This document shows positions 13,201 to 28,200 of a DNA stretch of 64,000 nucleotides, piece after piece. The stretch lies in NCBI GenBank assembly GCA_000149265.1, contig CH002076.1:325831-389830 (forward strand), given 5' to 3'. Under the pieces are notes generated by a model. That model searched no databases. It was not told where the DNA came from and saw only the letters and a list, made by a program, of their open reading frames with translations. The DNA comes from Ciona savignyi. Taxonomy: Eukaryota > Chordata > Ascidiacea > Phlebobranchia > Cionidae. The translations under genes and the position numbers were made by a program. Numbering within the stretch: the first letter of the stretch is position 1; each line of letters begins with the position of its first letter.

Positions 13201-16200
13201 AAAATTGGAAATGCGATAAGTGTTGTGCTTGATAACTTAGAGTGAATAAAACGAACATGAGAGTAAAATCAAACAATCATATTTACACGACAAATGGAAT
13301 AACGGATAAATGAGAATCGGTATAATAGAATCGAAAATCCGAATGAAATACCACTTGTGTTTCTTATAAAACAAACACAGTAAAAGTTGTCTTAGCTATA
13401 GGGTGGGATAAAATAAATAATGATAGTGCTTGTTTTCTGTTTTTCTTAATTATTTTAAATATTCAACTCAATACGTCGGTACACTATATATGAGTTTCGT
13501 TGTACGAATTATGAAAGTCAAACCTTTACTATAAAGATATAAAAAGCTTAAGGAGTATTAGTTTATAAACTTATAGGAAAATACATAGTCGAAGATAATT
13601 CATATTACGCCTATGGCGATATACCTGAAGACAAACGGCAAATTTCCATAGTTAAGCCAAACGATTTTCGTTTTCAAAATAATGACGATTTTAACATAAA
13701 TTTGGTCATTTATTTCTTTTTAGGTCAGCATTTTTGACGTTGTGTATTCAATTATTAGTAGCGCTTTTTTATTACAATAAAGGAACGATAATAATTAAAA
13801 AGTAAAACCTGATTTCTGCGATTTAGTTTGTCGATTAAACGTTGCTGAGCCAAGCTTGTTTCCTGTAAAGTTTTCATCTCAATATCAACAGCAGCATCGA
13901 TTTTTGCATTGGTCGATAGGGTCGTGGACTCGGTGTTTACCCCAAGAGCCTTTTTCGTCTCCACTGGGAGAACTGGAGCTGGGATATCCGCTACAGTGAT
14001 TCAGGAACAAAGTTTAGTATACAAATACTTGTAGTTTTTAAGTAAAATTGAAGTTTTATCTTCTAAAAATAAAAATTATCTATTAGATGTATAGCTGTTT
14101 TCAGCACTTATGTTGCAGAAGAATTTATTTAGTACACTATATATAAAGTTTCTTATGCAAATAGCAAGTGATTAAACATTAACATAACAGGCTGTCGGGA
14201 AAATCACATATTACAAATTGGAGAAATTAGAACAGTTTTTGGTCCAGTCGCTCTATACTTATAATGATTTTCCTTGTAAAATATTTCGCAAAAGCCATTG
14301 CGTATACAGTGTATATTGATATAAAAATTACCCAAACTAAATGTTGATCCGGAATCTGACGAAGACGAACTGTGCTTGGACGTGTCGACTGTTTCATCAA
14401 CTTTGTCGTTTGATCTTTGATCTTCTGTGGTGATGACTAACGGTTGGTCCAAGCTATTCTTATTCGCTTGGTGGGGTTGGGGAGCATCATATGAGAGGTC
14501 CAGTTCTGACGCGTCGTTGTCTGAACGAATTGCTGATTTAAATTCAGTAAGTTTGTACATAACGATAAAGTTGTTCATTATATTGGCACAGAAGTACGCT
14601 ACTTATTTAAAAAAATTATTGCATAATTTTACTTTATTATGAAGCAGACGAAATACTACAATGTTACAAACTATTCGATACGGGTTTCTTGGGTTTTCTT
14701 TTTATATGTTTTGTTCCATAATGCAAATAGCTTTATTTAAAAAAATAGTTAGTCAATAGCTTCACGCTGATTAAATGTTGCGAAGCAACCTACAATGCAC
14801 TTAATCGCCATCTAATATTCAGATTGTCGCCGCCATGGCGTAGGCATTCAAACTTTTATGGTTGTGTGGTTCCCAAAGTATGGGTCGCGACCCAAACACG
14901 GGTCGCGATGGGTCTAAAAATGGGTCGCGGCAAGATAATTTAAAGCTGACAAAACAATTTTTTTATGTTTTAAATTCATTCAATTCCTTCGTGACTAAAC
15001 CTTGTATCAATCATACACATACGGCATACGCAATACGCATACCACTTCATTTCGTCTCTAAACCTTGATTATTACATCACAAGCGGTTTTATGAAAGTTT
15101 TAATTCTATGGAAGAGCAGTTAGCTGGTAATATCTCGCAGTGGCGTGGCGTCGTAGGGTTCAGTTCGCTTATGGACTATAATTAGCCTTCATTACAGAAA
15201 TATTTTGGAGAAGAATAGGTTAGTGGAGTATTAGAGCTGATAGTATGTGTTGATTGTATGAAAGTTTAGCTGTGTAGTATAATAGGGTAGCTTGAAACAT
15301 TTTTGCTTCCCAAGCACGTAAATTTTCAGTTCATCAATAACTTACTGAATTTTCTGAAAGTAGCATGAACATTTTGGGCAAGAATATAGTATTTAAGGAT
15401 GACCAAATTGTACAAGCAAGCATTTGTGGATATGTGTTTTACTTGTATCAATGATCGTGGTACTGTTTGGCTGCGCATTGCAATCAGCAAAATAAAGCCT
15501 TGCATTGCGGATATTATGAAGGGAAAATTTCAGTTTAATCAGTCGCACTGAATCACTAACTGGTTTGTAATAAATCATCGTCTCGTGTAAAAAAGTAGTA
15601 GTGCTGATATTAAAAGTACAATATTGAGGTTTGGGTAGTTAGGTTATTATTTAACTCAGATTTGGGTCGCGCTCAAAAAAGTTTGGGAACCACTGTATGT
15701 ATACGCATAACGCATATACAGTACATCATATTTTAGAAACTGTTACTTAGATCGAGTTTTACAGGATTAGTTCGGAGATATGTTAAGAGTAGAACCGATT
15801 ATTCGCTGTGTGTGAGGCTCACAGCGTTGTATTCAGTCAAGCGGAACTTGAAACCGCAGTACTGATGACGTACAGTTCCAAATTTGGCGTGTCGATTGTA
15901 TGTTTGTGCACGCGCGCAGCAGATATCGATAAGAGAGTTGCGCGTTTATTTGTATTGCCTAGCGAATTTGCTGATGGGTAAAAGAGAGAATGCTCTCAAA
16001 CTCGACGCGCGTGTGTGTGCGTGTAGCAAACTAACCGCCAAAGTAGCGAAATACGAAGTGCTTTAATACAGAAACTTAGTTCAGTGTAAGCTACGCACCG
16101 TTATTTTTCTGTGAAGGCATTTAATAAGCTACATTTTATTTGATCAGATACGAATAATAAGTAGTGTTGAGTTGTTATTTGCATTGGCTAGTATGTTTTC

Positions 16201-19200
16201 AACTCGTAGAAAAAGAGCTCGTCATTCAAAAATCTGGCAATACTTTGAGGAAAACGGACCGAAAGTGAGGTGCAAAAACTGCGGAAGAGAACTAACCCAT
16301 TCGTTTGGAAACACGAGTAACTTATGGACACATGCGAAACGGTGTGCATTGCGAGTAGATAATTCGGCGGTTCCACCGTCAATTGTCATGTTTAGTGGTG
16401 ATGTTTATAAGTTGGACGTGAAAAGAGAAGTGGCAGAAAATAACCAAGAAAGTGAGGTAATCGACAATGGCAGCGTCACGGAAAATGAGAGTAACTGCGA
16501 AGTAAACGAAGAACCAGGCCCACAATCAAACGACTTGTCATCAATGGAGTCGTTTGCGAGACAAAGTGTAAGTCGAACAAGTTCATTTACTCCGGATTTT
16601 AGAATCTGGGAGAATTGTACAAGATCAACCGAAGATCCTACGCTTGCTATTTGCTCAATTTGTGACGTATCCATCCGAGTAGTGGGTAATGATATGACGG
16701 CACTTTTGGAGCATAGGAACCGCTGCGGAGGCTCTCGTGCCACAAAAACCAATGGCGAAACTGCCCCGGCCATACAATCGATATCAAGCTCTTCGGCTGA
16801 ACACAATACTATAGACCGAGACCTAATCACCACCGCCATTGTAAGTTTTATGATAAAAGACAACGTGCCAGCTAGTATAGTTGAATGCAGCGGCTTCAGA
16901 GAGTTAATTGAACACGCATACCCGCAATATGAAATGCCATCCAAAGACTATGTTTCCAAAATGCTGATACCTAAAATCAAAGATAAGATCATGACTAAGC
17001 TAAAAAGTAGGCTTGGCAGAACTGAGGTCCCGATGTCCATAACTATGTCGCTAACCACTGCAGAACAAGACAGTTTTATCGCAATAAAAGCACATTACGT
17101 TGACTTTCGGTCACAAGGAAGAGATAATACTACGATCGTATTTCAACGAGTCTCGCAAACTAATACTGTTCTGTGCGATTTAATTTGGGAATCACTTTCT
17201 GGACTGAGTTTCGCTGAAAAGCCAAGAACGAAGAGCAATGTCCGCTATGAAACTAGAACTGACGACCGTCAACGAAAAATCGCTTTCGTTGTTATCGCCG
17301 GAGACAATCAGCATATCCGCCAAGAGGTAGAAAGGATTGAATCGGTGTATGCGTCGGTGAAACTGGAATGCTTTGAAAGTCAGCTGGAAGCTTGTGTCGA
17401 GAACACTCTGGCGAGGGCCGTCAACGAATCTGCTGTAAACGACGCTTTAGGCCGTGTTATCTTGTTGGCCAACTATATGAACATCGATCAGGGAAGAAAC
17501 GTTATCCACCAAGAAAATCATAAAGGCATTTTGGAAACAAAACATTTAACTGCCCTGTCGCTCTATAGACTGCAGAAAACGCTTGAACTAAAACGAGATG
17601 TCCTGCTTATGGCGAGAGAAGGCGATTCGGTGTGCGGTTTACTTTCAGAGGACGACTGGACAATTGCACAATCTGTTCTTACTCTACTATCACCTTTTAA
17701 AACAGCAGCCCGACGGCTAAGCAAAAAAGAAGCAACTTTGGGAGAGGTTGTACCAATTGTAATCGGTCTACTCTCTGCTATAAAGTAAGCTTAGTTATGA
17801 CATATTGTACAATCTTATGTCAATAGGAGTTTTATTAAAAAAAATACATTCCTGAAATATTTTGAAAATTTCAAAAGCTAATAAATTATTAATGCGTTTG
17901 TATAACTATCTAAGCGTGATAATTTGCACATTACTGTACATTTCAGTGACCTGGAAGAGAAGAGCTTGATACCGTTGGTCAGCGAAGTCGCTGACATAGC
18001 CAAACAAGAAATGGACAAAAAATTCAAAGATAAAATACTCGAAAATGATCATTATTTAATTGCCAGCTTTTTACACCCAGGGTAAGAACATCCTTATAAA
18101 AATACATATCTTAAAATATATTAATTTGAATTATAATTCACGCAAACGCGGTTTAATTTCCCGTTAAAATAAACAGTTTTTATGGTTTTGTTTGTATGAT
18201 ATTTGGCAATCATGTAAAAGCAAAAATATTTGATTTCTGAAGAGAAAAATATGAAATACGCCATATGCTGTACGACGATATCGTTTGTTTAAGCTAATTC
18301 GTCATTGCCTTTTAGATACAAATACAGCGTTCCAACGGCAGTTCTGAAGCGAATCGAAAATGAAGTGAGTTGTCGTGTTCGAAACGCCTACGAAGAACCG
18401 AATGTAACGAAAAATACAGAAATGACTGATATTGTGGACGAAGATTCATCGGATCCACTCTTTGTCGCAATGTCGCGCCAGGCACACGAGGCTAGAAGTC
18501 CTGCTACCAAGTATGACCACATTTTCGAGCAAGTTCAAAGATACTCATCGACCAGTTTCGCCATGACAACCAACCCCTACAAATTCTGGCTCGGTCGTCG
18601 GGCACACTGCCGGGAGTTGGCGAACCTGGCGTTAACCTACCTGACCACGCCACCGACCTGCGGAACTGCTGGTTCATCTATCGTACCAAAACTCACGTTA
18701 ACACCAGAGGAAACGCAGGAATTTAATTTCATTAGAATGAACTTGAGTTCAAACCATACCACCATGACCGACATTTATGACACAGTAGCTTCGAAGTAAT
18801 GCCGATTTACAACTATAGCAATAAAAATTGTCTAATGTAAAATTATAGATTAAAACTGATGCACAGTATATTCATACGTCACGTATAAGCTAATTTTTTA
18901 CTCTAATTTTTACAAAAAATGTGGTTGATAGTAGATTTATAATATAAACACAAAAGAAAAGGAAAATGCAGTTTACCGGTATCTTCCATTGCGTCTTCAT
19001 ACGATTTCGTTTTCCCCTTCTTTTGCCGGCGTAATTGATCGAGCAGCTCTTTTAACGATATGGTTTGAACACACGCGTCTACTTTTTTCTGCTTAAAGCC
19101 TTCTATGCTCTCCTGCCGACAAAATTTCAAGTCATAACTCATAATAGAACAAATTTACACGAGATAGAGTGAGTATAGGGCACAACATCGCCTGCATATA

Positions 19201-22200
19201 ACGTGTTAATGCGAACTATCCTAATCTATACAATAAAATCTGACGTATGTTTTCTAAAAGCGATCGTCGTGTTTTTCTCGTATAAAATAACAAATACTAC
19301 GACGCGAAATGGCACTGTTACAATATCGAGCTACACAGTGCATTTTAAATTCGAGTTCTGAATAGGGGTGTCCTAATCCGCCCGTTCATACCTCCCTTAC
19401 AATTGAATGCTAACACAACAACTTGGTATATACAGTTCAAATAGAAAAGTAAACGACATAACCCTTCGCCGGATGGCTTTTCTAGAACGGGTCTGGACTT
19501 GTATGGGACATAAAGTCAAAACTGATCGCTTCATTTTTGTTTGTACACCACTAAGAACACACACATAACGCAATGTAGTGGAACAAGCCGGGTTATTGTG
19601 GTGAAAGCTGTGACTGATAATCAGGGAGAGCTTAATCGCTCATTAGGTTTGTGCTTGGACCTGTCCAAGTAGACTTTATATTCTGTAAATATTTGGGTGA
19701 TAGAATATTTTGGGCAATTTAAAAAAATAGTTTATTAGTTCAAATTATTGCACATAACATTAAATCGACTTGGCACAAAAGTACAACAGCTTACCTCATC
19801 CATTGTATCTTGAATCATACTCTGACATTCTTCATCCAGATCAATTAGTCGATGTTGAAGGTCGTGATTATCTTCCTCCGCCTTTTGCAGTTGTAGTTTT
19901 AACTCTTCAGCCAGGTCCTCTACTTCGGAACACCTGATTCGAACATCGGAATCAAATTTTCTTAAGTTTTCTAAATCAATAAAATTTTGCTTTTAATTAT
20001 GCTATATACTAAACGGCGTAAACGTATTGTTGTTCTAATTATTCGCTATGTCGTTAGAAGAAGACAGTCAGTTAGTAGTACATATTTAAAAGTGGTTTTA
20101 TCCTGATAAAAATTTTGTATAATCTAATGTCATTCCAACTTCTTATATTAAAGCACAACACTTTACACCCTTTGTCCACTCTATATATGTATCCATTTTG
20201 ATGCACTAATCTTGACTAATTAAATAAAACAGCGCACCGTTTTCGCCATCGCAATTCCGTCTCTTCTAGCTCTCTAAACTGATTAGTTTTCAACTGCAGT
20301 TGATGGTTTTTAATTTCCAGTTCATTCTCCATTTCTTCCTTGGCAGAATTCAAGTCGTCAATCTATAAAACCAATGCAATTGCATGTCATAAAAGGTCGT
20401 TTAAGGACTGTGTCGGTTTCAAAGGTTTAAGGTTAATTGCCATTGTGTTGTTTGTTTACTGCTTTTTTTTTAAAACATAAAACTGTTAAAGACAGCAATT
20501 GATATAAAAGAATGCTTGTGAACGAATTTCAACCTGTGTTTGAAAATTTTCGTGTATTGTCTCAAAAAATTCTTTTTGGAGAGATTCATTTTTGGACGCA
20601 AGATCCTGTACGTTTCCCCTCAGCTGGTCGGTTTCCTCTTCCATTTCATGTATCTGACATTTAATGTGACACAACTTATATATACAATCTCTATGATAAT
20701 TTGTGTTTAATTTCCCATTGATTGGCTCTATGATAAATATTTTTTTTATTAAATTAATACACGTAATTTAAAAACGTTGCAGAAAAAAAATAATGATAAA
20801 AACATTAAAATCACAAGTTGTGACGTTTGTGAACACGCAACTATTTTAACTTTGACCATATTTTCAATTAAACTTGCTATGAAAACTACAAAAATGCTGC
20901 TTTCGACTGAACAATAAATGAACGGAAATAATCTGGCTAAAATATGTTGCACCTATAACAACGCTAAAGCAAAAGTATAAAAAATGCCCTCACATAAAGA
21001 ACGCGTTGTTGTAAGTAGCGGCAATCTTAACCAACACCAGTTTAAAAAGATTTTCAACAACGAATCGGCACAATGTTAGATTTATTGGCGTTGCGATAAA
21101 GTACGTTTTACGTTCCTATTCCTCGAGCATGAAACTTCGCTATACAAATTGAACATTAGCCTTTGCTGGAACGTATCTTACACCGTCGAGTAAAGACAGC
21201 CAAAGTTTGTGTACTTACGAGCAGTAAAAGTATCAGCGCAAATATCTGAGAGCATTAAATCACCTCAGGTTTACGAAACGTTATTGTTCTGAATTCTTGT
21301 CAGAGATAGCGGCGTATGAAAGGTAGCAAAAGATATATCAGTCTGGAATTTAAACTATTGCTAATAGTGAAGGAACATTAAAAGCAAACCTCAGAAATGA
21401 TATCAACAAGGCTATTAAAATACACGGTTTTGGTTTTCACATAAAACAATGTGTGTTTGGTGACTATGTTAGGTTTATTTTTTTTACACTTTAGCGGTGT
21501 ACTGCCATATTTTTGTAAATTTAAATCAATAATTGACAGAATGGACTTTACACATGACTATTACTGAAATAATCAATTTCACAATTCACCATATTCCCAG
21601 GATTATGTTGTGGTTGTTGCAGTGAGTTGTTGTTTTAATTGACGGCATTGGAAGTATAGTATATTTGTAGAATTACGAAAGCATCATTTCCTCACCTGGG
21701 TCATCAATTTCTCCACTCTATCCTCCGATGCTTTAAGTTGCTCCCTCAAGTCTTCGACCTCCGATGGACGCGCCGTGTCGGGATCGCAATCTTCCAGAAA
21801 GCGTCCGGTATCATCTTCATGCGGACGAGCACCTAATCTTTTCATCTCGCTCTCGTCAGCGATGCTTCCGAGGTCAAGTTTCGGAACGATCCGTTCAGTT
21901 TGGCCACTGATAGTTTCCTCAAGAGCAGCAAGACGGAGTCTTAGGGCTTGGTTCTCCGATTGAAGTGATACGGACTGTTCCTATAAAAAGTAAGTGTTCA
22001 TAATAACGATTTCATGCACACCGTGAATTACACACACACGCACACACATACGTCCACAATAAACTACAGTTGACAACAACTCTAAACACCTGCAAACGGT
22101 AAATGTCGCTCCTCCCAGTTAAATTCACCAAACTTTCATCATTATTTGACAAGTTCAGATGTCTCTCGGGAGATTCCAAGGTGTCGCTCGAAAAAGTATC

Positions 22201-25200
22201 ATCCCGACTTGTATCTTCAGTAAGAGCGCTTCTAGCGGTATTCGCGGAATGAACTTCAGATTGTAAGCTCAATACCTCGTTCGTAAGTTGGTATTTGTCT
22301 GCCTTGTAGTCGCTGATAACTTTCTGAGAACCAGTCAGTTGCTCGTTGGCTTCGGAGAGTGCGGTTTCTAATCTTTACAAACAAGAATATTGATTTAAAT
22401 TGACATAATAATGCTTTAACTGATGCTCAGGTGGCGCAGAATCACACATTCGGGCATAGAAAATACACTTGCAAACTTACACTAATAAGAGCCTTTTTAT
22501 AAACTGAAAACAATACGTTTTACGGTGACTGTACAAAAGGCCTTTAGAAATAAGCTTGCCTGGTACCGAGGCTAACTATACGTTTTTATCATATGACAGT
22601 AATCTACTCTACGACCAGTGTTGGAATGGGATACCATACATAGGCTGTGAGAAAGTATTTGCAGACTAGGTTGATTAATACAATAGAAAAGAAGGATTGT
22701 TAAGAACAAAGGTATGTCTGCGAAATATACTCCACCTTTGTTAATAAGGAAGGCTATTGTTGGATTGTGATACAGTAGGGCGTAGTAAAACCTGGAATTC
22801 CTATGATAAGCATTGGAACTATCGACCGAATAGAATGGTAGATTAGTGGGTCGCCTATCAGCCGAACGGTTGCAGGTTAGAAACTGGGTGTTAGCCAGTC
22901 GGCTGTGTTCTTGGGCGAGGCGCTTAGCGGAGATTGCGTGAACTAGAGAATTATTGGGTTCTACCAAAATTAGCGTCTCAATCATACACAACACACTGCA
23001 ATAGCCCCAGTAACCCAACGGTGGGGTGAGGTAAATTGACGACCACTCGTGTAAAAAACCTTAAGTATTTGCGACGTAACCTGACGACTGTCAGTGTCAT
23101 ACCGGTTCTTTCGTTTTCACATACAAGGGAATAAACATGAATATCTTATCATATCCTAGAACTACTACGTGTATAGTCGTTATTATGCTTTTATGGAAAA
23201 AATGATACAACGTTAAGTTTGCTAATAAATACCTTTGCTTTTCCATTTGCAGTCTTCCAATATCATCCACATTTTCAGAAGATTCTCTGTGACTTTGCTG
23301 ATTCTGCTCCAGTCTGGATGCTAGGATTTCATTTTCTCCCATAATTTCTGAAATCTCCTGTTCTCTTTCGACCGCCTCCATATCCAGCTTGTCACATCTG
23401 ACTCTCAGCGCCATAACTTGGTCGTTCAACGTCTCAATTGTTTTCTGCAGCTGAACATTTGCTTCTTCAAGCTCCTTGCTCATATGAACCATGTCCTCCT
23501 TCTCTACTTCCATTTCTCTTGTCTCTTCTCGAGCATTTTCTAAGCTTGTGTTCATTAGCTCTCTCTCCACCTGCACGTAAGTTAATGATTTTCATGCAAT
23601 TACTGCAGTTGCATCGATATGCATTAAACTATGTGTCTGAAGATTAGTGGGGACAATCTAGAAACTCACTTCCATAACTTCCAAATTGGCATCCAACGTG
23701 CTTTCCTCTTTCCTCACTTGATCGAGCTCATCCGCCAACATCTTATTTGTGTTTTCCAACTTTTCTAGCTCCGCGTGAAGCTCTTCGTTGCTCATTTCGG
23801 CTATACGGGCATCACGCAATGTCCTAAAACAAGATGATTAATGACATAGGACCAACAACTATATTATATTATAAGGTAAGAAATGGGTCACTGGCTTTTA
23901 CATTTTTTCATAAGTACAACCTGTAACAATCGAATTTACAAAAGTGGCTCTATTTTGGAAATTCGAGAAAGTGTAGGTTTAAATAAATGTGCAAGCCTGG
24001 CCTGCATTCTAATGTGTGATGTAGCGGCTTGCATATTAAAGATGTTGTTTAAGGTTACCGTTACACTACTACGCGTTAAAGTTATAGGTATAAAGACAGT
24101 AAAGCTTATAATCAGATAACTCAAGTTGGGTACGTATCGCCCGGCTACCATAACTAAATTGCATTTAGTTTTATTGTGGGAAAGAAATCCTTACTTTTCA
24201 AATCCAGCTTTCAACTCCTCAATTTCTTCCTGATGTTGTTTCTTCTGTTCCTCCATAAGATCATCAGCATGGTCCATTGTGCTCATCAACGCTTCCTCCG
24301 TCACCGCCAGCTCTTCCACTCGTGCACTCAGCACCACAAGTTGGTCCTCCTTTCCCGATAGCTCGCTGCTCAGACTGGCAATGTTGAGGTCTGGATGTGT
24401 ATGGTGTTATTGTTAATGAAAATGAATGACCCAGTGGGATAAATAGAGTGCACAAAATTAATCGTATATAGCCGGCGTGCGAGAAATAATAGCGAATCCA
24501 CGAGTGACCGAAATGTTTAAATATATCTTTTAAAAATTTTATAGCGAAATTACAGAAAATACAAAACTGAATTTTTACTTAAGTCCACACATGCTGTTTT
24601 GAATCTAATTATGGCGATGTCGACATTCATTCACTATGATTGTCACACCTCGCAATCCCATTGTTTCTTGCAGTTTTGCAGTTCCACTTTCCAGTTTTTC
24701 AATTTCACTTTTGAGTCGCTCCACTTCGTTCAATTGGAAAGTCACCGTCGAGTTGAGCTTGTCTGTCAAACTTGTTTTTTCTGTGAATGCAATATCTGAC
24801 GGTGAGTAGAAATTCGCAGTGGTATACACAGCTGTATTATAAACTCCTTCGATGTCCAAACATAGATATTAAAATAAAAAGTCCCAATTAAGTCTACCAA
24901 TTGGTTAAAAATAATTAGAAATTTCTTAATAAAAACAAACCCAGGTAATAGTATGTATACTAAATCTACCCTTATTTAATTATAAAAAGTTTAAAAAGTT
25001 GTTATGCCTTCGATATCTTTCAGCATTGATTCCTGTGCTTCTTTCTTTGCATGGTGCAAAGATTCGATCTCATCTCTTAACGCTGCTATTTCAGATTCTT
25101 TTTCCCCTAAAATTTCTTTAGTTTCCGCGGTCTGTTGTTCGAGGGATGAGTTCTTCGTAATAAGATTTTGGGCCTCTGTGGCCTAGAAGGAAATAAAACA

Positions 25201-28200
25201 ATTGGAATCCTCATGTGTATACTTAAATAAATTCCAGTTTTCTGGCGGTGTGCATGTGCAAACAACCAAATGCAATTTTCCACCACATTATATATCCAGT
25301 GCCTTTTAAATATATTGTGACACTCTAAGAAGCTTTATGGTTCCCCACAAGCTCGATGTCACGCAGGGAAGATACGCTGTCAACACATCTAATATGAATA
25401 TATTGCACGGGTACCTTGTATTTTTCGGAGCATTATTACTACATTATAAGACATGAACTGCCTGTTATCTCCACAAAAATAACATACCTTATCTTCCATG
25501 TTTCGAGAAGTCTGCATCAATTCCTGGTTTGTGCTGTCAAGTTCTGATCTAAGCACATCCAGCTCCGACAGCTTTTCGCTCTTGAAAGCTTCTAATGCGA
25601 TGACTTTGGCATCGAGTTCGTGATTCAGAGAATTTATTTTGTCCTTTAATTTGTCGATATCTTCCTCTTTACTGCAGGAGAAAAAATGACAGCGCATTTA
25701 GAATGTAACAAACAGCCCATTATGAAAGAAAACGATGTAGCTCATTGTTCTTGCTTGCCACGGTACACTCGGTACAGTATAAAAGAACAAGAAATGATTA
25801 GTTTCCCTTTATAACCCTAAAAGTCTTTAGGGAGGTTCCAGGGGCGCTATTTGATAGCATGTTTTAACGCAGTAATGTTGTGTGACTAATGCGAGAGAGT
25901 AAAAGCATTCAATGCATAGAAGGAAAAAATTATTATCAAAAGTGGTAACATCCTATGATTTTTTACACGAAGGACACAATAACAGAGCTGGTTCGATTGA
26001 TACCTCCGTAAGCTTTCCTTCGCATTAGCATCGTTCATGGTAAGCAACACCTTCATGGAAGAAATCTTCTCCTCCGACATCTTAATCGCTTCGTTGCTTT
26101 CTTCAAGTCGGTCTAGTGCATCGGTGAGCTGGGGTAGAATAATCGTATTTTTTGGGGGGGATTGGTAATCGCAAGGGGAAATACAATACGGGAAATCGCC
26201 ATATTAAATAATGGCCACAGTGGTAATCTATGGTAATGTCTTATGTATATGTTTTATACGTTGATACAGTATTTTGTTCAACCCATTAAACTATTTTACT
26301 CCAATTTGTTTCCCACACCAGTCGGATCCCACAACCAGTCGGCACTCAACGAATGTGAATATGCTAACGGCATCAAAATGTTACCAGTTGGAATTAAGAT
26401 AAAACCAGTACAAGGCATTAGGATTAGATAATGACCTGCGAACATTGCTTGGTTAAAAAAACCAACATAATCTTTTTAGTAAATATGTAACGGATGTATG
26501 GTCAATACCTAGTGGAACAGCACATAATAAGTACCGAAGAACTATACGATACCTCGTTGTGTAGTTCGCAACTTCTGCTTTCAAGTGTGTCAAGTTGACT
26601 TTGTGTGTCAATTAACTCTCTTGATAATCTAACAATTTCTTCCTAAAAAGAAGTTTGCGACTTTTATTCAATAAAAAGTGTAATCCAAACGTTAGTCATG
26701 GTCGTTAATGTGGGGAAAAAATTTATTGAACTTTAAAGCTTGTCCTCACAATTATTTTATACGACAGTTGTTACCTTGTCCTGTTCGCTTTGTAATGTAT
26801 TTTCTTGCATACGACCACAAAGCTCTTGGACAACTTTATCGTACGGAATGGTTTCGTATTCGTTAAAAGTGCCAAATGGTGTTACGGTGTCTCCGTTCTC
26901 ATTAGAACCCGTGTCGATATCAACAGAGCTGAGAATATTTATTTAAACGTTTGGTCAATAATGATATTTGTTGAAACCACTAACAAATTGAATAAACACA
27001 AAAATGTAGACTTAAATTTAGAAAATCTTGTTGGGTTATTGCCCTTCCTTTCAGCCGAAATTTTTCAGGTTCGAAACTAGTCACTAGCAAGTCGCTTGTG
27101 TCCTTGGGCAAGGTATTAAGCGGATATAGCTAATTTAATAGCTCTAGCCTAATGGTGGGCGCTGGATTATCTGACAATTATCCGAATAAGAACGCTCCCT
27201 TGCGTTTTCCCATTCACGGGGGAAAATTAACAATACCGTATCCTATATATATCATAGGCTCATAAGCGAATAATAAAATCGACGAATAACATCTAACATT
27301 TCACCTTGTAATTCCTAACTCGTTTACAACTTCCTCCAGGATAGGATTGGATGTTTGTACGACGGCTGATTTTATTCTGTCGATTTCGTCGCGTAGTCGA
27401 CCGTTGGCTAATTTCAAACTTTCATTCAAGCTTTCCACGTGGCTTAATTTGTTCTTATGTGCCACAACGAGGCACTCCGTCTCCAATAAACAACCCTGAG
27501 TACCACGGTACGGTCAATAATTAGCAACTACTTTTAATTGAGTTAAGAAGTTTGGTAAATATTTACCCAGGCTACACCAATAAAGTATAGAGCAAATTTA
27601 AGATCTGATAGTGTTAATTACGATGGCGACATTGCTACAGTTATGACGTAACCTAAATTAATGAGTATTATAGCAATGTGTGTTTTTGCCAGTACAAATT
27701 GTGATACTGGGTTAAGCTTTGGTTGTTCGTAATTTGGTCATGGCCATACTCGAATAGGTGAATAAGTCAGAATAAAAAAAATATTGACAATTTCTGAGAT
27801 ATTAGAGGATTCTTCCAATGTTTATTTTAAACAAATCCACATTATGAAGTGTTAAACACTGTTATACATGTTTACATAAATACATACTTTCAATTTTTCA
27901 ATTTCTTCAAGGTCGATCGCACCCGTTTCAATTTCTTTTTCTGACTCTGTTTCGCTTTGTGGGTTTTGGTTTTGCAAGTCCGTCAATCTCGCTCGCAACT
28001 TCTTTATGGTGACTTCGAATTCTTCTATTTTCGCCTAGTTTAAATAACTACATTAATTCCCATCTAAAATTCTGCGTATTGGAATGTCAGATAAAACAAA
28101 GGGTTAAGTGTTCTTTCGGGTTAGTATCACACCTGCTATGTTATATGCAGACAAACTGGCTTGCGCAAAGCTCAGTACACTGTGTAAACCATCGAGTAAT

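Noticed and set aside
22018..22050. CA-rich microsatellite
   Set aside because: Too short and interrupted to call a repeat locus.
22572..23018. Minus-strand 148-codon frame
   Set aside because: Runs antisense through a SINE-A copy; composition is that of the repeat.
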